From the NCBI GenBank assembly GCA_000727475.1, contig KL647311.1:430073-494072 (forward strand): 64,000 bases of DNA, given 5' to 3'. Below are positions 1 through 10,894 of this stretch, in pieces (position 1 is the stretch's first letter; each line of letters begins with the position of its first letter). This stretch comes from Sarcocystis neurona (Eukaryota; Apicomplexa; Conoidasida; Eucoccidiorida; Sarcocystidae). The notes beneath the pieces are model-generated. The model made no database searches and had not been told where the DNA came from. It saw nothing but the letters and a program-made list of their open reading frames with translations. Made by a program: the position numbers and the translations under genes.

Positions 1-1444
1 GCCGCTGCCTACAAGAACCGGTACGCTTCGCCGCGTTATCTGGTCTCCATGCTGCAGCTGCAACATTACACATATATATATGTTTGTGTATACGCGTGTA
101 CGTGCGTAGACCTGCATATCCGCGTATGAGAATTTCTTCTCGAGAAAAAGAAGCAGAGAAACACGCAGAAAGATACACTTATGTGTATATGAGTCGCAGA
201 GAGACAGAGAAACACAGATTTTCCCGGCGTATTATCACTTCCTGCTGTATACACATGTGTTTGCTTCCCCGTTATCGACGGCGAGTTTACACAAAAATAT
301 ACATGTATGAATATGAATTCTGCTAGACTGGTCGTTTGCGCTTATGTGCTCGTACGTCTCCGCGGGGTCCTCCTGGTTGTTCCCGCCAGGCGTTCCCGCG
401 TCGCGTCGTCTGCCGCTCTTTTTCACTTCTGCCACTGCCGTTTTCGTCGTTCGGTTGCCCGTGGGCCGTTCTCGGTAGCTTTCTCCTTTTTTCTCTCTCC
501 TGCTGCAACGTCGGCTCCGTCCATGTGAAGGACCCGACCGCTGCGATTCTGCTGCCGTAACTCGTGTGTATACATCTCCTGCCGGTGCTGCTGCTGCTGG
601 GAGTGGTGCAATACGTCATCTTCTGCTGCTCTATGCTGCCGTTCTCGATCCCTGGCTTGCACCTCTCCTGCGCAGGGGATCTGGGGGGATCTTGTCTCTG
701 TGTCGCTGCAATCCGTCGCCTGCTCCTGCTGCGACACTTCCTTGCTGCTGCTGCTGCTACGCGGCACCAGCCGCGCATGGGCTGCCTCCTGCGTCTCACC
801 TGTCCTCACCACCTGCCTCGCTTTTGCCGCTTTTCCTGCTGGCTGCTGCCGCAGTCTTGCTGATGCTGCTGCTGTGCTGCGTCGAGGGCTGCCTCCGCTC
901 TCTCTTTTTTGAGAGCAGCAGTCGTCTTGTTGCTTCCTTCCGATGCTGCAGGACATGAAGGTTCCGTGCGACACCCACGTTTCCTGCTGCTGTTGCCTTT
1001 TTCTTCTCGGGTCTGCAGCGTCCTTGCAACTCCTATCGCGTTCCGCGCCGCTGCGGCTCCTGCTGCACTTGCTGCTGTGTTTATCTCCACGTGCTGCTGA
1101 AACATACTTCTCTTGGTGCAACTGCAGCTGCTCTTCTCTCTTCCATTCCCGTGCAGCGTCCTTGCTGCTTCTGCTGTCGTATTGATCTGCTTCCGCAGTC
1201 CTCTCTGCTCGCTGCTTGTATGCCGTTGGTTTCTTCATTTGTCCGCCGCTCTTGTAGCGTGCTCCCCACTGCCTCCAATTTGCTGCTGCACTGCTATTGC
1301 TGCTGCGGCTACTGCTGCGACTGCCGCTCTTCCCTTCTGTTCTTCAGCTTCCTGCTGCTGATCGCCGGTGGTTTTTGTCTGCTGCTGCTGCTGCTTCTGC
1401 TGGTACAGCATCCTGGCCCTTCTCAACGTTTGTTTCGACCGCAG
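1..1444. other. CTG-rich stretch upstream of FNTB; 5' exons not resolved
   Basis: The first 70 bases keep a plus frame open (reading PRYLVSMLQLQH) that could be the tail of an N-terminal farnesyltransferase exon, but no convincing donor follows. From about 560 to 1440 the sequence is dominated by CTG triplets, which keep several frames open on both strands (Leu/Cys on plus, Gln/Ala on minus). I see no conserved protein motif in any of them. The stretch is probably intron or 5' flank of FNTB. Confidence 0.4.
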
Positions 1445-4400
1445 TAGCGTACGAAGAGGCGAAGGTGGCGGGTGGGGCGGAGGCCCGGGGCAGCAGGCGC
1501 ATCTGGCCCCGACGTACGCAGCTGCAGCAGCCCTGATTATTGCACAGGCAGCAGCAGACTGGGTGAATCAATTCACTCTTAATAGAAATGCCAACTACAA
1601 TGTGGGTGCGTGTGAGGAGCCGGAGAAAAGCGCCTCTGCGAACGAACACCGTAGTGAGAGCAGCTTCCCTCTGCACGCCAGCAGTTTACCGCTTCACACA
1701 AGCAGCGCCGCTTCTCCGTATGCGAAGAATACAAGCAGCAGCAGCTGCACCGACGACACTTATGACAGCAGTAGCAAGGACCACAGTAACATAGGCGAAC
1801 GCAGCAGAAACAGCAATGACAGCAGCCAGCATCCATCTTCTTCGCGTGTAGCTACCCGGGAAGGAGACAAGACGAAGGACTTCATTGCGGGATGGTCTGT
1901 AGCGGTTTCTGGGGCGCCCCACGCGGATAGCTTTCGTACGCCGAAGGGGGACGTGGAGCCGCCGCCATCTCAAGGCGCTGCCGACAGCAGGGAAGGGCCG
2001 ACCAAACGCAGCTCTGCCTGCATGGGACGGCAGGACGTGAAGAAGCACGTTGCAGTCCGAAGAAGCGACGGCGCAGGACCAGCGGCAGCAGGAGCCGCCG
2101 CGAGCAGAGTTGCTGCAGGGATGGGGGCAGCCGACTGTAGCGGCGGAGGCGCTGCCGGCGGCGGCGAGGCCTTCGAAGGAGGGGGCGCCAACGTTGGCGA
2201 GACGCACCAAGGAGGAGGCGGTCTCGACAGCAGGGCAGGTGGCGCGGGCGTCCGCAGCAAGAGTGGAGCAGCTGCTGCTGGGAAGGAGGCGAGGCGGTCG
2301 CGGAGAAAATCAGCAGTAATTCGGGCAGCAGCAGCAAGTCGGGCAGCAGCAGCAACTTGGGCGGCAGCAGGAGGAACAGCCGCACCAGGAGGAGGCAGCA
2401 CGTGTGCCCCAGTAGAAGAAGCAGTGGCAGCACCGGAGCAGGGGGTGGCGGAAGGAGCGTGCGGAGGTGATCGTGGAGCAGAAGAAGCAGGAGAACAGTA
2501 TGTAGGAAATCTTGGAGAAGCGTCTTTTGCAGATCCACTGGGAGAGACAGCAGCCGAAGCAGAAGCACTGGCAGCATCGCAGGCGGGGTCGGCAGCAGGA
2601 GGAATAACGGATGCAGCAGTTGTCGCTCAGATGCGGCGTTGCTGCAGCAGCAGCAGTGGGCAGCAGCAGACACTGACGGAAGCAGCAAGAGCAAAGCGCA
2701 CCGGAGATGGCACCGCAGATGCAGTTGAGAAGCTCTGCAGCGCGGCCGCAGGAGGGGCGGAGGAGGAGGAGGAGAAGTGCTTGCAGACGGAGGGCGCAGG
2801 CGGAAAACACGCTCGCGACAGCTGGCTTATTTTCCAGAAGAGCGAGCCGGCGGCGCCCCAGGGGAGCCGAAGGGGCGAGAGAGTAGCAGCGGGCGACGCA
2901 GCAGCCAGTGATGAGAGAGAGACCGCGTCGGCGCAGCAAGAGGGACACGTGCTCCTGCACGAGAGCGAGAGTAGAAGAGCAGCAGCAGCGGGCGCAGAGA
3001 CCGAAGGTAGAACGCATGGGATCGACACGTTGCAGCCGGCGCAGGAAGACCCGTTGCTGCAGCTGCTGCAGGAAGACCCCCCGCGGCAGCTGTTGCAGGA
3101 AGGCCGGCGGCAGGTGCTGCAGGAAGAAAGTTCGCGGCAGCTGCTGCAGGAAGGTCCTCCGCAGCCACTGCTGGTGGAAGAAGACCCGCGGCAGCTGCTG
3201 TACGACTGGATGATGCAACTTAAGACGCCGGAAGGAGGCTTCTGTGTACACGTCGGAGGCGAGGCAGATATACGGTAGGCAGAGAGCGACGCCCCAGACT
3301 CGCTGTTCACACATTTGTCTACTAACTCTGGAGAGTATCGATTCGTATGCGTGTGTCTAGATTTCGTGCAAAATGTTGGTGCATACGTATGCGTGTCTAG
3401 ATTTGGTGAAAAATGTTGGTGCATGTGTGTGCGTGTGTCTAGATTAGGCGAAAAATGGCAATGCGTATGTGTTCGTGTCTAGATTTGGTGGAAAATGTTG
3501 ATGCACATATATATGTGTTTAAATTTGGTGTTTGCGCAGTGCATATAGAGCTCTCGCTCAACCAGGACATTTGCGGCCGCTGTGGGAGGGCAGGTGGCGG
3601 GGCGGAGGCACTTTTCCCTTTGTGTCTCTGCTGCGTCTTCCCTTCCTTGTTGCATGCCTCTTTCACCTTCGTCTGTCTGAGCGTGCGTTTTCACTTATTG
3701 TACGCATCTCTTTCTCCTTGAGGAGCACCTAGACAGCGTTTCCTCAGAAAGGCCGGGTGCCCCGTGCTGCTGCTGCTGCTGCTGCCGCTTGCGTGGCGAT
3801 GGTGGGGCCGAATGTGCTGCAGTGGGACGTACTGCGCGGTGGCTACAGCGTCGATGCTGCACATGTTGACGGAGGAGTTGCTGTCGGGCGTTCCAGAGTA
3901 CGTGGCAAGTTGCCAGACGATCGAAGGGGGGATCGCAGGCGAGCCGGAGTTGGAGGCGCATGGTGGCTACACCTACTGCGGTGAGTCTTTCTCTATGCTC
4001 GTGCGTCGTCACTCGGCTGCCTTTGCATGCGGTCCTTCTCTTGGCGAGGAAGCGCGGGGAAGGGGGGAAGGGTGGGGGAAAGGGGGCCTCTTTGATTTTC
4101 GGAACTCGCGAGTGATTTGTGATGTTCGCTCCTCGGGGAAAAAGACAAGCGCCGCTGTGCGGCGAACTCTCTGTGCGCGGCAAGATACCGGCAAGACGTC
4201 CTCGCATGTGCGCTCTCCTGTCTGCCGTGTGACACCCGCGCCCGCCTGCACAGCAGCAGCAATTGTGTGACCAAGGGCTGCTGCGGCACAGCAACAACAA
4301 CAGCAGCAGCAACAACAGCAGCAGCAACAGCAGCAGCAGGAAGACGAGTACTTGCCGCGGCACAGCAGCAACAACAGCAGGAGCGGCAAGACAAATAGCG

Positions 4401-7400
4401 GCCGCGATACAGCAGCAGCAGCAACAGCAGCAGCAAGACGAATAGCTGCGTGTGCTGCAGCAGCCCCAGCAGAGGCGCGGCCGTCTGTGCGTGCGCTGTG
4501 CAAGTCTTCTCTACGCACGTCTAGGACGTGAACTGCTCCATGCGTAACGCTGTCGAGGGGATTCCGAAGGGTGCTGCTGTGTCTGACGTGCGTGCGTTCA
4601 GTGACTGTGCGACTTTCGCACGTCGGCAACGCATGCAGCGAGTTGCAACGAGGGGATGTCTCGCGTGACGCACCGTCAGTTCAGGCACAGGAGAGCTTTT
4701 TCGCGGCGGGTGCTTGTGCTGCTTGTGGAGTTGGGGCGAACACGCGGTCTGCTGCGTGTGTGTAGACGCGCGCGCTCCTCGCGTGCTGCAGGGTGTCATG
4801 TCTTTGTGTGTGCATGTGTGTGTGCTGCTGCTGCTGCTGTCGGTGCGGCACAGGCCTCGCTGCACTCTGCATAGCAGGGCGGACAGACGTCCTCGACCTG
4901 GAGCGCCTGCTGCAGTGGACGGTGCTGCGGCAGCAGGGTTTCGAAGGAGGCTTTCAGGGCCGTACGAATAAACTCGTGGACTCATGCTACTCCTTCTGGC
5001 AGGTGCTGCTGTCCCGGCTTCAGCACGCATGCATCTGCTTGTTCCTTGGGCGGCACACTGCTGCTGCGATGACTCCTACGCCACCTCGTTCACGATCCGC
5101 AGGCGTGCCGCTGCTGCTACTGCTCTGTGGGGTCTGCCTCTCTCGTAGACGTGTGTCTGATACGACTTTGCTGCTGCTGCCTGTCCTGCTGTCCTCCGCA
5201 AACAACGTGAAAAAAGATTTGCTGCTGCTCTCCGTCAAGGCGGTCCTGCGCGGCACAACAGAGAGAAAAGTGCTTGCCCTGCTTCCCTGCGACTGCCTGA
5301 GTCGACCGCGTTCGTGAAGTCGGTGCTGCTGCAGCTCTTGGTGCTACCTCAGATGCTTGCCGCCTCTCTACAAACACGCTACTGCTGGCCGCTGCCGCCC
5401 CTGCGCTGTTTCTCGGCAAAAGTGCTGCTGCGAGCCTCGTCTGCTGCTGTGCGACGGAGTACCTCTCTTGTTGAAGAGCGCTGCAGCACTGCTGCATAGG
5501 CTGTGCGGAACATGCGCAAAAAAATTCTGCTGCAGTCGTTTGCTACCGTCAAAATTACATTTCTACACGGACGCTGCTGTGGTCTGCTCTGCTGCTGCCG
5601 TCCGTCTAGTGCTGCCCCTGCTCCTGCTGCCTTTGTCTGATGCTGCCCTCCTCTCCTGCTGCCTTTGTCTGATGCTGCCCTCCTCTCCTGCTGCCCTCTT
5701 TCTGCTGCTGCCCTCTCTCTGCTGCTGCCGCGCTCTGGTGCCGCCCTCCCTCCTCTGCTGCTGCCCTGCTCTGGTGCTGCCCTCCCTCCTCTGCTGCTGC
5801 CCTGCTCTGGTGCTGCCCTCCTTCCTCTGCTGCTACCGTGCTTTGCTGCTGCCCCTGCTGCTGCGTTCTACTGCTGCTGCCCTCCTCTCCTGCTGCCCTC
5901 CCTACCCTGCTATTGCTGTCGTCTGCCGCTGTCGTTACTGCTGCTGCTGCTGCCACCCTGCTCTGTCACGATATCTGTCACGTCCACGAATGAAAATCTG
6001 CAAAAAGAGCTGTCGCTCATCTGCGACCGCACATAGGGACACTTACGCGTTTGTATGTAATGTCTGCTGCTGCCCTCGCTCCTGCTGCTGCGGACACTGC
6101 CTCATGCGAGGAGTGCTGCTGCCGTCGTCTGCAGGAAGCTGCTGCGCTCGTTCGGTGAAGCAGGATAGATGGGGGCTGCTGCTTTTATTGTTTGCTGCTG
6201 CGTGAGATTCGGTCCAGAAGAAACTGCTTGGGGCCTTGCAGACGAGTGCTGCTGAGCTCTTTGCTGCCTCCTGTACCTGTCTGTTTAGAGCAAAATCAGC
6301 CTCCGCAGTTCTTCGTAGGGGTGCATGCACTGGCGGGCATACGTCGCCCTGCGTCCACTGCTGCTCTCACTTGCACGCGTGGCGGCAGCACTGCGGCTTG
6401 TCTGACTGTGTCTGAATGCCTGGCCGAAGAGCTGCATGAGCGTCTGCAGCGCTTCGATAAAATTGTTGGCGGTGGGACGTTCCTCAGTGTGGTAGAAATG
6501 ACTCCACTCGTCTTAGCTGCTTTCTAATGAATTCTTCCGAGAATTTTGAGCGAATAATTACAAGCGGCAGAGGAGACGATGACGCGTGTCTGCGTTTTCC
6601 ACCTCTGTTCGAACATGTATGACTTTTCGCATGAGCACGCCCGTCTGCCATCACCACAGGAGACCGTGCTGTTTCTGTCTGCTCTGTGTCTCTGGAAGTG
6701 ATTTCGTGGAGTCATCGCTACTTTCTCTGCATGCGCCGCTCTGCTGCTCAAAGAGCGGAGGCACCCTCCGCGCCTGAAATGTTGCTGGCGCATGCACACG
6801 TGCGCCTCGCGCGTCAGGGCTGCTGGCTACCGTGGAGCAGCCGTCCTGCTGGCGGCGACTTCTCGCTGCTGATCGTTGATCCTGGGCGTCTACCGCCCAC
6901 CGCTCCGCTGTGTATGTGTGTAACTCTCTCTGTCTCTGAGTCTGAGCGCGCCTGCTGCGGCGTCTGAGCTTGCTGCTGTCAAGCGGCTCTGTGTGTATGT
7001 GTGCGCAGGGAGCTGTTGTCGCGCTGCTGCTGGAGAGCCTGAGACAGACGGGGCGAGCAGCACCGCCTTTCTTCGGCGACGCGTGGATTTCTGTGAAGCA
7101 CCTGATCCTCTATATTCTGGCCTGCTGCCAAGTCTCGACGGGTGCAGGGGGCCTGCGAGACAAACCCGGAAAGTCAGTCCTTCCTTTTTTTCTCGTCGTT
7201 TTCTTCTGTCTGCGTTCGTCGAGCCACGGGTGAACTGGTCAGTGTTACTCATTTACAAATATATGTACGTATATACGTACGTATATGCATGCATACACAG
7301 CTATACATCTGGATGAAGAAATGCAAGTAGCGCTGCGTGTGGCTGCCTGTGTGGCGGCTCACGCTCCGCACGGTGTATACGGTAAAGCGTCGTCTCTTAA

Positions 7401-9598
7401 ACAAATAAAAGCACTTCTACGTACATTCCTCTGTGCGTCTCTATGTACGTGTACGTACAGATAGACTTATATATGTAGACGTTTTAACAGAGCAACACCT
7501 GTTCCTGTCGCTTGTTGCTTGGTGTTGCTTTCACCTCCCGGCCGAAGGTGTGCTGATCCAAGACTAGTCGAGCGCAGCCGCCTTTACTCTTCTCTTCTCT
7601 TTGGCTCTCTCCGTGCAAAAAATGTCTACGATTCCATGCCTACGCAGGCACGTAAATACGCATAGCTATGTGCATACATATATATATGTATACAGCGGAG
7701 AGAGAGAAAGAGAAGAGAGAATAGAACAGCAGAATTTTCTTCGTTGGTGCGACCAAGTTTGTATACAAGGGGGGATACGTTTTTATTGCTCGCCAGTCAC
7801 TTCGCTGCCTCCGCGGTTCCTCTTCGAGAGACCAATGCAGCAGCTACACGATTTGCATTCCACGCTCTTCGTGAATCACATAACACTCATCCATGTATAT
7901 ATATATATATATGAATATACATATACATATGCACATAACGTGTATATATATGTACATATACATGTACATATGTATATGTATACATATATATATGTATATA
8001 CGTATATACGAGTGTGTACGTATATACATACGCACTACTCCTGTACAGGTATACACGTATCCACACGTACATAGACACATGTATACACATACACATACAC
8101 ACCTATATATGTACATATGTACATGTGTCTATGCGTGTCTGCATGTATACGTATCTACGTGTATACGTCTCTACCTACACACATGTGTACCTGTGTAAAT
8201 GTTTACAGGTGTGTATCTATATTTGTATACACGTTTATGTACATGTACAAACGTATATATATACGTAATGCATTTGTATGTACAGACGTCTACATATACA
8301 CGTATGTCCACAGAGACGTGTAGAAGGATGTGCGTGTGGATGTGCAGAAGGCGTACGTAGACGCAGCTGTGTTCGTACACATGTGATGACTGCATACGTA
8401 GAACCGTCAAGAGAGAGAGAAAAGCAACGCACGAAAGAGAGAATAGAAACATGTGGGCGCACGTGGAAATTTTTGCTTCTCTGAGTCCTGACAGAAAAGA
8501 GAGGCGTGCAAGTGGCAGGGTTGTGCTGCGGCCGCGTGCTGCTGTTTGTTTTCTTTCTGGGACAGGCAACCCGACTTGTACCACACCTGCTACGCGCTCT
8601 CTGGATTGTCGGTTGCAAAGTACCACCTGTCTCTGGGTGGGGAAGGTGGGCTGGCAGCGTGTAGCCCTGCTAGCGGCGCTGCTGGGGACAACAGCCCGGG
8701 CGGCAGCGGAGCCAGCAGTAGCAGCAGAAGCAGGAGCAGCAGCAGCGAGTACTGGGGGAGCGCAAGACGGAGAGAAGGAGGTGGGTGGTGCAGCAGAAGA
8801 GACAGCAGAAAGGAAGCGATGGCAAGGGGTAATATGTGTGGCGGGCCACTACGGAGCGCAGGCGCCTGCAGGAGCAATGGCGAAGGAGACGGAAGCCGCA
8901 GCGTGAGTAGCAGCGAAGCGGACGGCGAGATGGAAGGATCCCTTCATGCAACTGGCGGAGAGGAAAGACGTAGGTGTTTTCCACCTGACGTGCGTCTCCG
9001 GTCTTCTTCCTCGTCTTCACTGTCTTCTGCATCTTCTCGTTCTTCCTCTACTTCCTCGTCGCCGCCACACACGCCGTCTCGTCCCCCTTCCGTGTCGCCG
9101 TCTCCGTCGGTGGTGGGCGACGCCGGAGACGAAAAGCACGAGAGCCTGGTGGCCGAAGCACTGGCGAGGGCGTCTCTGCCTGTTTCAGCGCTGCATCTTT
9201 CCAGCTGCAGCGATGATGACAGCGAAAGTGACGACTCCTCTCTCTTGGCTGCTTCTTCGAGGGGGTCCTGTTCCACTCCCGGGGAGGCAACCGCGTCGTC
9301 TTCGTGTTCTTCCTCCTCTTCCTCGGCGTCTGCGGCTGCTGCAGCAGAGCAGAAAAGGAGAACTATGGAAATTGCCGCCTGTCCGGTTGGTGCGGTGGAC
9401 TTCTTCTACAATATCCGACTCGAAAGAGTTCTTGCCAACAGAAGTCGTTTTACGCGCGAAGTGCCTGTCTTTGTCGACAAACGGACGGGTGCTCGTGGAG
9501 CCGAGGGCGCCGGCGTCCGACGGTTCTACGAAGAGCGCGAAGCGCATATCGCGTGGTTACTGCAGCGGTCTCTCGAAGAAGAACTGCGAAGGCAATGA
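1445..9598 (+). CDS. FNTB: Protein farnesyltransferase beta subunit (5' exons not resolved)
   Basis: This is the catalytic, zinc-binding subunit of protein farnesyltransferase, which with the alpha subunit attaches farnesyl to CaaX-box cysteines in the cytosol. Five exons join in phase: about 1445-3274, 3823-3980, 4854-5002, 7009-7172 and 8566-9598 (TGA). Successive family blocks are visible: GGGWGGGPGQQAHLAPTYAA, GGFCVHVGGEADIR, then RGTYCAVATAS and EGGIAGEPELEAHGGYTYCG, then GFEGGFQGRTNKLVDSCYSF, GGLRDKPGK and DLYHTCYALSGLS. The Asp and Cys of DSCYSFW and the His of YHTCY match the three zinc ligands of the human enzyme. GRTNKLVDSCYSFWQ favours farnesyl- over geranylgeranyltransferase. About 545 low-complexity residues split the barrel between ALIIA and LLYDWMM, and a second Ser-rich insert precedes the C-terminal block with FFYNIRLERVL. 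N-terminal exons carrying the family's usual PWL-type motif were not found, and the first acceptor (about 1444) is tentative. Confidence 0.93.
1560..3200 (+). repeat. Low-complexity coding insertion in FNTB, ending in 11-residue repeats
   Basis: This part of the first FNTB exon encodes Ser/Ala/Gly/Gln-rich sequence unrelated to prenyltransferases. From about 3036 to 3200 it becomes a 33-nt tandem repeat giving units such as LLQEDPPRQ, LLQEGRRQV, LQEESSRQ and LLQEGPPQP. The reading frame stays open across the whole insertion, and the conserved core resumes at LLYDWMMQLKTPEGGF. Homopolymeric insertions of this kind are typical of Eimeria proteins. Confidence 0.8.
3352..3545 (+). repeat. About 40-bp tandem repeat, 4-5 copies, FNTB intron 1
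   Basis: Units begin TGTCTAGATTTGGTGAAAAA and are followed by TGTTGGTGCATRYGTRTGCG-like sequence. Copies start near 3354, 3394, 3437 and 3478, with a decayed fifth near 3519. The array lies wholly inside the intron 3275-3822. Confidence 0.8.
4290..4445 (+). repeat. CAG/CAA repeat tract in FNTB intron 2
   Basis: Runs of CAGCAGCAACAACAG make up most of this stretch, between the FNTB donor at 3981 and the acceptor at 4853. They would read as Gln/Ser/Ala, but the family protein is continuous without them, so the tract is intronic. Confidence 0.75.
5620..5860 (+). repeat. 33-36-bp minisatellite in FNTB intron 3
   Basis: Consecutive copies of a CT-rich unit (for example CTGCTCTGGTGCTGCCCTCC followed by CTCCTCTGCTGCTGCC) are separated by CTG runs. 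The array sits in the 2.0-kb intron 5003-7008. The plus-strand ORF through it has only Leu/Pro/Cys/Ala runs and no family motif. Confidence 0.7.
7640..8300. repeat. TA/TAC/TG microsatellite complex in FNTB intron 4
   Basis: Alternating purine-pyrimidine repeats (TATATA, GTATAC, ACACGTAT) fill most of the intron 7173-8565, especially 7890-8270. Frames here translate as Tyr/Ile/His/Cys repeats. No coding content is recognised. Confidence 0.8.
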
Positions 9599-9599
9599 A

Positions 9600-9680
9600 G
9601 TGATATATATATATATATCTATATATATAGATATATATATATATATAGATATATATAGATATATATATATATATATATGT
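9600..9680. repeat. (TA)n tract immediately after the FNTB stop codon
   Basis: About 80 bases of TA with CTATATAG interruptions begin right after the FNTB TGA. The GATATATATC-type interruptions make the tract self-complementary. If transcribed it would lie at the start of the 3' UTR. 9681-9771 holds nothing I can call. Confidence 0.85.
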
Positions 9681-9771
9681 CACCATCTACAACAGTCCAC
9701 TAAAGAAACGCTTGTAGGGAACAGGTCGAGGGTATGTTTTGTGTGGTCTTACGAAAAGGCTACAGGTGTCA

Positions 9772-10894
9772 CTAAGGACGCAGGCGCACGTTCTTGGCGA
9801 AGTCAGGGACTTCTGTCGTTGCGGTCACCCCAGCCGCTTCAGCCATCTCACACAAAATGAATGCTAAAGAAGAAGCAGCCCCGCAGCAGAGTGCAGGACC
9901 CGAGGTTGCTGCGCAGCTTCTCAAGACCGCAGGGCGGTGAAGTTCACCAGTGGCAAACAAAGAATTTATGAAGATGGCTTGGGAAGTTGCATCACTTCGC
10001 ATATGCACTACACGTAATAATATGTACACACACGAGGGTGGACTCACACAGGAGAGCTTGCCAGCAGGTGTGCTGCGGCAGATTCCTGTGTCAGTGTTGC
10101 GGAATTTGTGGTGAGAACGCGTTCCTGTAAATGCGAACTATATTCAAGTAAAGGAATAGCACTTGTTGTGGCATCGCCGGCCACGGTGATAAGGTGCCGC
10201 GCGCTGCAATTCACGTTACGCCTGAACGACGTGAGTAAGCAGGCACTGTGACCCCAATGCGGCGCGCACAACACAAGACGATGTCTGCAAAAGGGACGTT
10301 GGAGGAGACAGTAGAACATTTGTAAATGACCTTACGACTTCAGCACTTCAAATAACAAGAGAAGAGACTCTCTGTTGCGTCGCTGTCTCCGCAGGAGTGC
10401 GACTGAGCACCGCACTGTAAGTTCCAGGTCACAAGCATCACCCCTTGCGCACAGCAACGAGACACGCAGACGAAGTGTTTTTTCCGAAGTATGCAGCGGA
10501 GAGATATACAGCGGAGGCATGCACTATACTTAAGGGGAAAGGGCATGCAAAGGCAAGAATCGTCCGCAGTGAAATTGTTTTACGATTTTGAGCTGCTGGC
10601 GCCCTCCGCTACAGAGCCTTAGCATGCTTGTGCACCATCTAATCCTATGGGTTTGTATACCTACGTATGGGTGTACGTAGGTATACAAATCACTAGTGGC
10701 CTTCGCCTACAGAGGGGCTGCTGCCTTTGAGTAGGGAACCAATACGTTTCGTCCTGACAACATGCTCACGTCCACACCACACGCACGGTTGCTGAAATAG
10801 TGAGAGACGGCACACGCGAACGAGAGGTTTACCTGTTTGCTCTCCAGCCCTTTGCTGCGCTAGCCTCAAATCGAAGGACGGACACAGGAAACAT
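9772..10894 (-). CDS. Candidate small four-exon gene, unknown function
   Basis: A phase-consistent model on the minus strand uses exons 10894-10833 (ATG, reads MFPVSVLRFEASAAKGWRAN), 10791-10711, 10284-10048 and 9994-9772, giving about 200 residues. Junctions include CAG|GTAAAC, CACTATTTCAG|C, CCTTTTGCAG|A and TCCTGT|GTGAGT. Two introns would be very short (41 and 53 nt), and the acceptor at 9995 lacks a pyrimidine tract, so the last exon is the weakest. The basic, hydroxylated N-terminus could be a mitochondrial or signal-type leader. Visible blocks include LVLCAPHWGHSACLLTSFRR and EMAEAAGVTATTEVPDFAKN. I recognise no family. It converges on FNTB and stops about 170 bp past that gene's end. 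Confidence 0.35.

Noticed and set aside
423..1238. 271-residue minus-strand ORF and other frames in 1-1440
   Set aside because: The frame is kept open by CTG/CAG triplets, has no ordinary motif, and lies antisense to the FNTB 5' region.
2310..3314. Long minus-strand ORF opposite FNTB exon (334 residues)
   Set aside because: It is the Cys/Leu-rich antisense shadow of the CAG-rich FNTB insertion. The plus frame carries the conserved enzyme blocks.
7844..8323. ORFs encoding Tyr/Ile/His/Cys repeats
   Set aside because: They are translations of TA/TAC/GT microsatellites inside an FNTB intron.
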